The position numbers and the translations under genes are program-made. Under the pieces are notes generated by a model. That model had not been told where the DNA came from, did no database searches, and saw only the letters and a program-made list of their open reading frames with translations. Shown here one piece after another: positions 34,344 to 43,789 of a stretch of 64,000 nt of DNA. The stretch spans positions 64,055,633 through 64,119,632 of the forward strand of contig OX578280.1 in the NCBI GenBank assembly GCA_951217055.1, in the 5' to 3' direction. The first letter of the stretch is position 1; every line of letters begins with the position of its first letter. Source of the stretch: Gerris lacustris (lineage: Eukaryota; Arthropoda; Insecta; Hemiptera; Gerridae).

Positions 34344-35545
34344 TCTATAATATAAGTGGCAATGTCCTGATTGACTGACTGACATAGACTGACTACATCA
34401 ACGCACAGCAAAATCTGCTTAACCGAGAGACTTGAAATTTTGAGGATATACTCGGTTCATATCATAGGCATCCACTAAGAAAGGATTTTGCGAAATTTTT
34501 ATTTTTGTACCCAGGGGTACGGAGTACAAATGTCAAAGTAATGAATACTTTTAATGATGCATATCGTTGAAAAGCTCTTTAAATGTACAGTAATTGTTGT
34601 TATGTACAGTTTTGTCATATTTTCATTTAGGAGGGGGTAAAATGGAAAAATATGTATAACTACATCTTATATAAATTAAGAGTGTCTATGAGTGTACTGC
34701 TTACATGAGATTATAAAGTTAAAATGTTGGTACACAGGAGTACGGGGTACAAATGCCAAAGTAATTAATAGGTACCTTTTATGATGCATATCGTTGAAAG
34801 GCTCTTTAAGAGAAAAGTAATTGTAATGTACGTTTCTGTCATTATTTTCATTTAGGAGAGGGGTAAAAAGGAAATGTCAACGTGTGTGCGCGAAGAACTG
34901 TTAAAGAAATTACTTTTCAATCTCTGTCAAAAAATATTTAGATTTATTTTTAGATATTAAGGCAATAATTAATAAATCACGCCTTACCGTGCCTAAACCT
35001 TTACTAACTTAATCATGACCACTTCTTTAAAATTCTAAAATAAATCTACTAGTGTATACGTAGTATAATAATTTCTAAATTATATTGATAACTGCCAATA
35101 GAGATTTTCTAAAATTTTATCCCTAAGGGGAACATAAGGACAGAGTAAGAAAAGAAGGGGAATTGAGCCCAGACGGATCTTCAAAAGTTAGGAAGTTAAT
35201 ACTTGAGAAAGAGCTCTTATTTTGGATGTAAGCATGTATATTAATAAAAGATAATTCCAATTTCAACCAAGGGATGTAAAATGACACGGGGAGGGGGGAG
35301 GGGGGGGGTTACAGAAGGAAAATACCACTGCTTTTCCTTTTTAAAAATTTAGTCGGAATGAATTACTAATTTGGGATATTAGCAAATTATCTTATCAAAG
35401 GGGAGGGGGTATAGAAATAAGGGGGAGGGATAGAATCTAGATATTCTCGCTTTGTAAAATAATTTAAATGTTTCTTGATGGTAGTTTATAAATCCATTAA
35501 ATTGAAAATAAAACACCCCGTAGCGAAGCACGGGTATTCAGCTAG
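34344..35545 (+). mobile_element. Helitron, non-autonomous, complete
   Basis: The 5' end TCTATAATATAAG follows an A. The 3' end is the hairpin CCCGTAGCGAAGCACGGG, then TATTCAGCTAG, followed by T. TC start, CTAG end, a hairpin about 10 bases before the end and an A/T insertion site are the Helitron hallmarks. Early sequence includes TGACTGACTGACATAGACTG. The interior holds a ~233-bp direct duplication (GGGGTACGGAGTACAAATG at about 34508 and 34740). No Rep or helicase is present, so it moved using an enzyme from elsewhere. Confidence 0.9.
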
Positions 35546-35838
35546 TACTCTATATACCTGTTATATTTTAGTATTTTAGAGGCTGAAACCGGTCTGATTT
35601 AGAATTAAATTTAAATATTGTGGTCAAGACAAATAAACTTATATTTTATAATAGTACAGTGTTAATATTTCTTTTAACAAGTGATACACACCCTTCATTA
35701 TGTTAAATATAAATTATAAAATCAGACTGCTAAGTATACAATGCTAACTACTTAGACATGGCGGAGTAAGAAAAGAGACAAAATTAAAAGTAACAAACTA
35801 TTTGTACTTAACGGAGTTAAGACAAAATTAAAAGAATA
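35546..35838. repeat. Inverted duplication, right arm
   Basis: Reverse complement of 33973-34265. It begins TACTCTATATACCTGTTATA directly after the Helitron 3' end. Confidence 0.85.
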
Positions 35839-36152
35839 GATACAAACCCTTCATTATGTTTGATTTTCACAAACTCTCAGTCAAAACAACGAACTATTTA
35901 TATTTAATGAAATATGTAAGGAACTTGGTTCCTACCGGGTGTCCCGCGACACCCCTCGCATTTTTTTTACTACTCTTGAGGCTTTGATTAAGAATATTAG
36001 GGTTTTATTTATTGTTTATTTATCATGCCTAATATTAAATGGGACATTTTTTCATATAATAAGCGTGTAATGGACTATATATTTTTTAATAACTATATAT
36101 ATTTTGACAAAGTAAACTCACTAAATCTAATAACTATTCCTGCCATAACATG

Positions 36153-36485
36153 TCACTTCACTTGATGCCACATCTTCTTTCCTCTTTCTCTCCTTCCAGT
36201 TTCTCTGCAAGGGTTTTTGTCCGTTCGTTGGTTATGGTCATAACTATGGCGTTCGATGTTGCTACCTAACTCCTTTGGCATATTTCTTACCATAACATTC
36301 ACTATTGTGTCTTTCAATTCACATAATTGGGCTGTGAATCTTACTTCTAACCCGTCAATTGCCTTTTCTGTTTCTCTCTCCAGCTTCTTGACTGTCTCCC
36401 GCATTGACTCATGGTCTGATTCATCATCTTTAGATTTAGAGGACTTTTGGTTCACTCTTTTTGAGTTACGCTTTCTAGTACTCAT
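36153..36485 (-). CDS. 110-codon frame, coiled-coil, Gag/ORF1-like; unidentified
   Basis: I do not recognise the protein. The start MSTRKRNSKRVNQKSSKSKD is basic and serine-rich. Residues about 28-68 (SMRETVKKLERETEKAIDGL and on) have the heptad spacing of a coiled coil. The C-terminal third is charged and ends KKMWHQVK. Basic tail plus coiled coil is common at the N-terminus of retroelement ORF1 or Gag proteins, so a truncated retroelement ORF is the best guess. The stop-codon region (36127-36172) recurs, diverged, at 39193-39237 without the ORF. The sequence before its ATG (36521-36557) recurs at 37163-37199. No partner RT was found nearby. Confidence 0.35.
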   Translation of the reverse strand: MSTRKRNSKRVNQKSSKSKDDESDHESMRETVKKLERETEKAIDGLEVRFTAQLCELKDTIVNVMVRNMPKELGSNIERHSYDHNQRTDKNPCRETGRRERGKKMWHQVK

Positions 36486-36679
36486 TGTACTAATACCAAC
36501 TGCGACATGTGTAATGAACTATATATTTTATCTACGAATGATACGAAATATAAACATAATTATAAGCGTTAATTCTTGATTTAGTTCTAATGTCATAAAT
36601 ATTGACTGTCTAAATGTATATGAATATTGAAAGCTTGGATTCGGGACTAGTTATCGATTACGGTAGTGAAAAATCATTC

Positions 36680-36752
36680 TCCTGCGTAGCTTAGATGGAA
36701 GAGCGCTATACTGGAAATATAGAGGCCCGTGGTTCAAATCCCGGCACAGGAG
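36680..36752 (+). tRNA. tRNA-like sequence, copy 1 (loop CTGGAAA)
   Basis: 73 nt fold as a class I cloverleaf. The acceptor TCCTGCG / CACAGGA has one mismatch. The D arm is GCTT / GAGC and the anticodon arm CTATA / TATAG around CTGGAAA (GGA at 34-36). The T arm CGTGG / CCCGG around TTCAAAT has two mismatches. A-box (TAGCTTAGATGG) and B-box (GGTTCAAATCC) are good. A GGA anticodon would mean serine, but serine tRNAs have a long variable arm and this has none. It is more likely a tRNA-derived SINE head or pseudogene. Confidence 0.45.
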
Positions 36753-37027
36753 TGTATTTTTCACTGTCTGTTTCCCGTAGTTAATAATAATTATAATTTG
36801 ATTTAAATTAAAATTTAACTTTCCGTAGTATGAAAACTACCAAAAACCTAAAAATTGAATTTCGAATTGATTGTACAAGGTACAGGTACTAATTGAGTAC
36901 TTTATAATTATAAGCGTTAATTCTTGATTTAGTTCTAATGTCATAAATATTGACTGTCTAAATGTATATGAATATTGAAAGCTTGGATTCGGGACTAGTT
37001 ATCGATTACGGTAGTGAAAAATCATTC

Positions 37028-37100
37028 TCCTGCGTAGCTTAGATGGAAGAGCGCTATAGTGGAAATATAGAGGCCCGTGGTTCAAATCCCGGCACAGGAG
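37028..37100 (+). tRNA. tRNA-like sequence, copy 2 (loop GTGGAAA)
   Basis: Identical to copy 1 except for C to G at the first loop position (32), which is unusual for a working tRNA. Same mismatches in acceptor and T stems. Confidence 0.4.
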
Positions 37101-37273
37101 TGTATTTTTCACTGTCTGTTTCCCGTAGTTAATAATAATTATAATTTGATTTAAATTAAAATATATATTTTATCTACGAATGATACGAAATATAAACATT
37201 ATATCTCTGTTTAGATGCGTAGAAAGTGATTCTTTACGTACTTGTATTCATTGCGCATGCGCGCCTCATAGTT

Positions 37274-37329
37274 CTGAAGAATTCCTCTTCTTTACCACAC
37301 TAGTGCGGTAAAGAAGAGGAATTCTTCAG
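37274..37329. other. 56-bp near-perfect palindrome
   Basis: A 23-bp perfect stem (CTGAAGAATTCC... against ...GGAATTCTTCAG) surrounds ACACTAGTGC, whose inner CACTAGTG is itself a palindrome, leaving only one mismatched pair. It lies 99 bp before the recombinase-like fragment. Confidence 0.9.
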
Positions 37330-37427
37330 CTTTACGCATAATTAGAGAGTTTGTTTACATTTAACAAGACTAATTTGCTGTTTGTTTAATAAAAGTAACT
37401 TTTATATCGAGTTTTTTGTGAAAATCA

Positions 37428-37590
37428 ATGAGTGATTTAAATGATTATGACGAATATGAGGAGAATAATACGCCTCCCGAAATAATTCGGCACAAAATAC
37501 AACTAATGAATTAATGTTATCTTTATCAAAAGAGAAATACGAACTTGTATACTGGAAGTTTATTTCTTTCTGTATTTATTATTTAAATTA
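37428..37590 (+). pseudogene. Exon-like fragment, tyrosine-recombinase-like N-terminus (tentative)
   Basis: ATG at 37428 opens MSDLNDYDEYEENNTPPEII RHKIQLMN (28 codons, stop at 37512). Shifting frame at 37511 continues LMLSLSKEKYELVYWKF. An acidic start followed by a K-x-K-Y-E-x-V-Y-x-x-F phrase resembles the segment before the core-binding domain in Crypton-type tyrosine recombinases and related host proteins. No catalytic residues are present because the frame ends at once. It lies between the palindromes at 37274 and 37606. Family assignment is from memory of the motif only. Confidence 0.35.
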
Positions 37591-37605
37591 ACAATCGTAG
37601 ATAAA

Positions 37606-37736
37606 GTACGGTACGCAGCTCGTGCGAAAACGGCATTTTGCATTGCTCGTGTGGTTTTACCACCCTCGCTTTCGCTCGGGTGCATCTCCACACTCGCATG
37701 CAAAATGCTACTTTCCGCACTCGACGCGTAATGTAC
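37606..37736. other. Imperfect 130-bp foldback, CG-rich
   Basis: GTACGGTACGCAGCTCGTGC pairs imperfectly with GCACTCGACGCGTAATGTAC, and GCATTTTGCATTGCTCGTGT with ACACTCGCATGCAAAATGC. It is capped by ACCCTCGCTTTCGCTCGGGT. The cap resembles those at 4070 and 46245. Confidence 0.75.
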
Positions 37737-37764
37737 TATTATATTAACTATATTTTTTAACATA

Positions 37765-39172
37765 ATAGTCCAGGAGATAGCGAGCAAAAAAGTGTCTGAC
37801 TAACATCAAGCTAGCATTTTGTGTATAAGTAAATCTTTTGGTTCCTTTTTAGAATGTGTGTTATTCTTAACATATAGTTAGTCAAACATTACTCCAAATC
37901 AAAGAGGTCACCTATTAAGTGACAAACTACCAACAACTTGATTTTTGGTCTTCTAACTAAGTTCGTACCAGTGGCGGCGCATCCTTAAGGGCAGGTGGGG
38001 TTAAGCCCCACCAACTTATTGAGAAAAAAAAAAAATATATATATATATATTTATTTTATTTTATTTATTTAGAAAAGAAAAACTATTTAGTTGTCAACAC
38101 AAATAAATACATACATTAGATATATATAGTTTTAGTGTTCATAGAGTACAATCGTATGTAGTATGAAGATCCAGAACGTTTAAAATAAGCAGTAGAAAAG
38201 CATAGCATGTAGCGAGAAATCTCGCGGGGGTAGGAGGTAGGAGGCCAAGGTTATTAGCACGACAAGCCGGGCAAAACGTTAATACCTAAGATTATGCCCG
38301 AGCGGTGGGCCAAGGGGTAGGGCATGTTGAGCGCGGAACATCTCCTACGCGCTGCTAGAATCGCGGAAATATGAAGGGGTCTTGGGCTAAGTCCGAACCC
38401 TCGCGCCGAGCAAGATGGTAGAATAGAGAGGTTTTACTGGGCTTGAAAACTAGTTTATATTCTCTCTACTAGATAGCAGTGGTGGGATAGATAAAATATA
38501 TTATATACTATTCCCATTTTTTTTGCAATTATAAATTAAATTTATGATATTTTTATTATAAAATATATTGAGCAAATCACTTCTGATGCTAAATTTAAAA
38601 CAATAATACAAATTATAAAAAGATAAAACAGTCTAACTGAAGTTTGTGTAACGTAAGTTCTCGATAACATTTTACGAATTTTTGGGTATATAGTTAAACA
38701 TTTTCTTTTTTTCTATACATTCTCATAGTATTATTGATTAATTGATCATGAGATCAAATGCACCATCAATTAGCTGTTTTCCTCATGTGAAGAAATGTCG
38801 TACCATCTTAACTTTGCAGATATTTATGAGGACCTAGTATGCAATCACTCTCAGTGTCGTAATTTTAGCTAGATTCCCCTGCATGACACCCCCCCCCCCC
38901 CCCAGGGTGGGCTTGTCTAGCCCACCCAATTAAATAGGTCACGCGCCGCCACTGGTTCGTACTCACGATCATGAAAATCACATTGTGCACCAAAAAGGGC
39001 GGGACATGGTCGCTCTCCATCAGTTTGTTTTTTCAAATGTCTATGCCAAGCTATGTTTCGCAGACGAACTTAGCTGGTCATATATTCTTAATTGCACCAA
39101 AAGATTTACTTATAACAAAATTCTAGCTTGATGTTAGCCAGACACTTTTTTACACTCTATCTCCTAGACTAT
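37765..39172. mobile_element. Family E foldback split by a hAT element
   Basis: The left arm 37765-37968 and right arm 38955-39172 match the ends of 10222-10780 (TAGTCCAGGAGATAGCG, ATCTCCTAGACTA). The foldback is interrupted at GTTCGTAC by the element at 37969-38954. Confidence 0.8.
37969..38954. mobile_element. hAT-type non-autonomous element with perfect 8-bp TSD
   Basis: It begins CAGTGGCGGCGCATCC and ends GCGCCGCCACTG. GTTCGTAC flanks it at 37961-37968 and 38955-38962. CAGTGGCG-type termini and 8-bp duplications are hAT hallmarks. The 986-bp interior has no transposase. 38215-38450 is GC-rich (CCGAGCGGTGGGCCAAGGGG, GCGCTGCTAGAATCGCGG), unlike the flanks, and 38886-38900 is a C run. Confidence 0.9.
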
Positions 39173-39179
39173 AAGTAAA

Positions 39180-39440
39180 CAAACGCTAAATCCAATAACA
39201 ACTCCTGTCATAACATGTTATTTCACTTGACACCACAATAAGTAGCCTCTAAAACTGTGATTCACCGGGTATTTTATTCTTAATGGAATGAATGTGTGTA
39301 ATCTAGTCCTAATTATTTTCTATTACGAAGTTTTTATAAACAAACTATTAAGGCGTTTCAATTAATCACTTAGCCTACATGTTAATAGGGAACACTAATT
39401 CCTAGTGAGTCCCGCGCAGGGTGCGTGTTATATTCCAACA
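39180..39440 (+). repeat. Family R copy with ORF-tail homology
   Basis: 39193-39237 repeats 36127-36172 (AACATGT.ATTTCACTTGA). 39250-39430 matches 3290-3480. This links the 36-kb frame and the family R repeat at 3 kb to one parent element, possibly an LTR retrotransposon (inference). Confidence 0.4.
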
Positions 39441-39607
39441 TAACACTTAGTACGAACACTAATACGCAATGAACTGCAGACGCAGTATTTTAGTTATTTT
39501 TATGTAAAACCTGAAAACATTGAATGACTAGACATTTTATTTTATACAATTGTAACAGTTAAGCTTCAATTTTTCAATTAAATCCTTGAATAGTAAATAC
39601 TATTTTA

Positions 39608-39942
39608 AAACACCTGACAAAATTTAAATGTGGGATGATAATGGGTTCATTAAAATAATTTAAGACAGAAGCCGTTTTGTTTCAAGGTCTTACAAAGGTA
39701 GCAGAAGCTTTTTTTTCACTTATAAAAGCTGATATAATATATTTTTTCTTTCAAATAACAAAATTTTCACTCTCATTTTACGTTTTTGGCCTTCCAAAAC
39801 AAATTTCTTTTCATTCCTGTCTGTCTGTTGGTCTGCCACTGCGAATGCGCATTGTAGACTTAGAAACAAAACAGCTTCAGTCCTAAATTATTTGATCAAT
39901 AAACCCATTATAATCCCACATTTAAATTTTGTCAGGTGAATA
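39608..39942. mobile_element. Family M foldback MITE, copy 1
   Basis: The left end CACCTGACAAAATTTAAATG is inverted at the right end (CATTTAAATTTTGTCAGGTG), with arms of about 75 bp including the AATTATTTGATCAATAAACC block. The open frame at 39677-39886 lies inside and is incidental. Confidence 0.8.
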
Positions 39943-40115
39943 TTAAAACAATATTAACTATTAATGGCATAAATTGTAAAAAAATACTTAAAATGTACAT
40001 TTAAAAGAATGAAACAATTTTTTTTTATTTAGATTTTGATTTTAAATTTTTGCAAAAGTTCATTTTTAAAAAGTTTTAAATTAATTCATTTAATAGTTAG
40101 AATTGTCTTAAAACA

Positions 40116-40333
40116 CCTGACAACATTTAAATGTGAGATGATAATGGGTTCAGTCATAAAATAATTTAAAACTGAAGCTTTTTTGTTTCTAAGTCTACAA
40201 AGGTAGCAAAATACTTGTGTTCACTTATGCGCATGCGTATTGGAGCAAAAGCTTGAAGAAACAGCTTCAGTCTTAAATTATTTTATCAATGAACCACAAT
40301 CACCAAACATTTTAATTTTGTCAGGTGTTCTAA
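40116..40333. mobile_element. Family M foldback MITE, copy 2
   Basis: It begins CACCTGACAACATTTAAATG and ends TTTTAATTTTGTCAGGTG. It is shorter and more diverged than copy 1 and holds GCGCATGCG in the middle. Confidence 0.8.
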
Positions 40334-40339
40334 AATAAT

Positions 40340-41270
40340 TCTAACTATTCATGAAATTTTTCCATTGTATATTTATTTCATGTACTACTATTCAGGAGGC
40401 ATTAAGCCTTCTTTTAGCTCTCTAATTCGTTCAAAGTAATCTTGTCGGCCTTTCCCAACACTCGCTGAAGAGTACCGTGGCAGCATTGCGAGGACCTGAG
40501 CCCAACAACGGAGACCGCTGAAGGGATAGGGCGCAAGTGTCGCTCTGGGTTGACTATGTGTCGCCTATGAGACCTATTTTTCTTCTATTTTTCTTTTGTA
40601 CTTAATAAAATTTAATTTTTAAAAAAGTATTTTCTATGATCACCAACAAAACTCGCGGGGTGAAGACTAGTGTCTAATAAATAAATTATTTAATGAATAG
40701 CGAATATATAATATATCAACTGTGGGTACTTTAGGACGTACTTTTTGAGATTATATTCATTCATGTAAAAAGCGTTCGAGCGTAAACGTTAAAAATGTTA
40801 CAGTGCTAGCACTTACATGAGTAAATAAAGATTGGAACTTGTCATCTTGACAACACCTGACTGAACAATAAAGTGAAAAGATTTCAAGTTTCAGAGAGTT
40901 AGTTGCCTTCAACTTTGTTACTGTTACTTCTTTAAATTCGATTATTTATTCGAGAAGTACAATGTATTTAGTGAATCAATATTTTAATGTATGACTGTGT
41001 GGAATAATCTGTTTTTGAATGTAAGAGTATGTTGATCAACTTAGTTTGTTGAGTTGTCTTTAATTCTATCTCTTTTATCTGTTGAATTTAAAATATTTTC
41101 GTAAGTTGAAACATTTCATTGATTTCTATCGTACGGTGAAGTGTCGAGATTCTCAGGATCTTTTTTTTTTTAAAGAATATTTTATCCGGCTTTTTATCGT
41201 CTTTTCTTTGTTTCGATTGTTTTCTCAAGTTTAATTCCTTTTTCTTTCCGATTGTCTTTTCCTAGTTTGA
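40340..41270. other. No gene recognised; GC-richer patch at 40440-40570
   Basis: 40440-40570 (GAGTACCGTGGCAGCATTGC and on) is GC-rich and followed by an AATAAAATTTAATTTTT stretch, which could be a retroelement 3' end. Not identified. Confidence 0.3.
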
Positions 41271-41645
41271 TTTTCTCTTTTCGCTTTCGGTTCTCTTTTA
41301 GGTCGGTACCGCCTCCCCATTATAACAATGTTGTGAATGGGATACAGGAGGGGGAAGAAAGGGGGAGGGTAGAAGGAGAGACGGGTAGTGGGGGATTTAC
41401 AGTCCGGGTGCGCTTGCGCGTCAGCTGATGCACATATTCAAGCTTCCTTAGGCTACGGCACCCCCGCATTTGGACTACGGACACCGTCGCAGTCCTTTCC
41501 GAATACCGTCACGGAAATCTTCATAGACACCTGGAAACCCTACATCTACGAACATCCGGGAACCTCCGAGAGTTTACCCCCCTGACTCGTAACCCGTTCA
41601 ATCCAATTATCCGATTGGTCCGAGAATCACCCTTATTTTTAGGTA
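41270..41645. other. GC-rich island with splice-like edges, unidentified
   Basis: A pyrimidine tract ending TTCTCTTTTAG precedes GTCGGTACCGCC at 41302, and GGTAAG follows at 41641. These look like acceptor and donor sites. The region between is GC-rich with a G-rich run (GGAGGGGGAAGAAAGGGGGA). The frame at 41388-41585 (65 codons) and the opposite-strand frame at 41521 show no known domain. It could be an old retroelement part or an exon of an unseen gene. Confidence 0.3.
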
Positions 41646-42445
41646 AGGAAAACACAAGGGCATCATTCCAAAACAACAAAAACAAATCAGAAAGGGAAAA
41701 CAAATAAATAAATAAAACACATAAAAAAAAAAAAACATTAGCCAAACATATGTCTCGAAGAACCGTAAACATATGTCCGGAACATTGACTGGCTTTTATC
41801 ATCTCCATCCACGCTTCATCATCTCTTGCACATTATACATGTATTTTGTTTTATTTTTATGCTCTGCACTCATTTGTCTGTCTGTTTGTAATGTTATGTT
41901 CATTGATAAGTAATAGTTTTTTATGTTCAATATGTCTGTCCGTTAGATTAATTCATTGAGCTGTCACAACATGGATGTTTTTAGTTGAAGAATGATATAG
42001 ATTTTACCTTATGACATGTTAACCATTACGTTGATGCATTTCTAAACAAACATTAACATTGCGATTTGTTTACAACATTTCTTAATATTATGTTGTTATA
42101 ATAATTCAAAACTTTCTTTCATTTGTTGTGTTTTAACTCATTATTATTATCATATTATCATTATTTTATTGTATTACTTGTATAAAGTGACAACTTTGTC
42201 GCAAATGTATGTTTTTGAAATATTATCTATTATTTTAATAGTGTAATTAGCTTTAGTTGAGGTACAACCAAAATATTTTGATATTAATTTACAAAAACAA
42301 ATTAATCGTGAACCAAGAATATAATAATTAGTTTTGTTTTTGTCCATATTCTTCGTTTGAGTAATATACAAATTAAATTTTAGGAAAACATTATAACATT
42401 AAAAATACACATCGTTGTATATATCGATAAGTTATGTATATTTAC
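41646..42445. other. No gene recognised
   Basis: AT-rich sequence; no repeat or coding signal. Confidence 0.4.
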
Positions 42446-42449
42446 TCTA

Positions 42450-43290
42450 TTAGAGAATAGTGACAACTTAATTGACAATTATATGAATGCTTAGCAAGGG
42501 AACACTAAGTTCCTAATATTAGCGTTGATTTCTTAAACAATATTGATATTTTCATTATTAAGGCAATATGTCACAATTTTATAAATATATAACCAACCAG
42601 TATCGGCTTCTTCTAATCGCGAATAGTGACAATACTTGAATGAATGTTCCCGAACCTTTTTTATATACTCAATTTTCATCATTATTTACATTATTAGGTC
42701 GACGTGGCCCGAATGAATGACAAATAATAGTTCCGCCGTATTGTAATCGCGAATAGTGACAATACTTAAATGAATGTCCCCCAACCTTCATTGTGTACTC
42801 AATTTTCATTATTATTTACATTATTAGGGCAGTGTGGCCCGAATGTACAAAAAAATAATAGTACTGCCCGTATTCTAATTGTGAATTGTGACAATACTTG
42901 AATGAATGTCCCCGAACCTGTGTTATACACTCAATTATCACCAATATTTACATTATTAGGACAGTGTGGCTCTAATGCATAAAAAATGATAGTACTGCCG
43001 TATTCTAATTGTGAATTGTGACAATTTGACAATACTTGAATGAATGTCCCCGAACCTGTGATATACACTCAATTATCATCAATATTTACATTATTAGGAC
43101 AGTGTGGCCAGAATGTACAAAAAAATAATAGTACTGCCGTATTCTAATTGTGAATTGTGACAATACTTGAATGAATGTTCCTCGAATCTTTAATATAATT
43201 AATAATCGTCAATATTTACTTTAAGAAAACAACATGACATGAATTTATAAACAAAATAGTAGTATCGCTTTATGAAATCCCGAATAATAA
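42450..43290. repeat. 130-bp satellite-like array
   Basis: GAATAGTGACAATACTTGAA starts near 42621 and 42751, and its variant GAATTGTGACAATACTTG near 42882, 43012 and 43152, giving 130- to 140-bp periods. Units also share ATTTACATTATTAGG.CAGTG and ATAGTACTGCCGTATTCTAA. Outer units are more diverged. Confidence 0.9.
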
Positions 43291-43543
43291 TAGATTAGTT
43301 GTAGTTGTGATAATTGCGTTTATTAATTAAGATATGAAAAATTTCAATTTATTTGTTGTTGTGTTGAAATTTGTCAATTCTTCCTTGCAGTTTTCAATTC
43401 TTGAGTTGTTGTGGGGTCCTTCCTATTAAGGAATTCAAAAAGGCTCACTTAAGTTAATATTTCGATTCCCTGCTTGAGTCATTAGACTCAAGCACTAAAG
43501 ACACAAAGATTAAATTTTTGTGGTTTTGTAAAAATTATTATAT

Positions 43544-43777
43544 GGCACTTATTTAGATTGTTACTCCTCTTATAAAAAACCAGAGGGGAGTAGCAATCTG
43601 AAGAAGGTGTACGGAATGTTCTTCTTTAGACTGTTACTCCCCTTATAAAAATAGAAGTGGGATATTCCTTTGTACCAAAGTACATTGGACTAAACATCCC
43701 TTTGTCTTAATAGTTATTTATTCAAAGTAATTTTTGTTCTAAAAAATACATAGGGTTTAACAATGTAAAGAAGTACC
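43544..43777 (+). mobile_element. Family P MITE (hAT-like), complete, perfect 8-bp TSD
   Basis: It begins GGCACTTATTTAGATTGTTA and ends AAAGAAGTACC, flanked by TATTATAT at 43536-43543 and 43778-43785. It has the same internal order as 31280-31518, including the GGGGAGTAGCAATCTGAAGA half-palindrome. Confidence 0.85.
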
Positions 43778-43789
43778 TATTATATTTGA

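Larger units (their letters stand above)
32766..35962 (+). mobile_element. Family C element enlarged by nested insertions
   Basis: The 5' part runs 32766-33498 and continues at 33973-34110. The 3' end (TAAGGAACTTGGTTCC, then GGGTGTCCCGCGACACC) lies at 35916-35955. Between are family B (33499-33972) and a foldback plus Helitron block (34111-35900). TTTATATTTAA flanks the second block at about 34101 and 35898, as a duplicated junction. Comparison with 8818-9599 gives the unbroken order. Confidence 0.65.
36558..37159 (+). repeat. Tandem duplication (348 + 254 bp) carrying tRNA-like sequences
   Basis: 36558-36811 is repeated at 36906-37159 with one base change noticed (CTATACTGG vs CTATAGTGG). 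The pair is bracketed by 37-bp direct repeats at 36521-36557 and 37163-37199. The near-identity indicates a recent event. Confidence 0.9.

Noticed and set aside
36680..36752. Functional serine tRNA (GGA)
   Set aside because: It lacks the long variable arm of serine tRNAs and has mismatches in acceptor and T stems; annotated as tRNA-like only.
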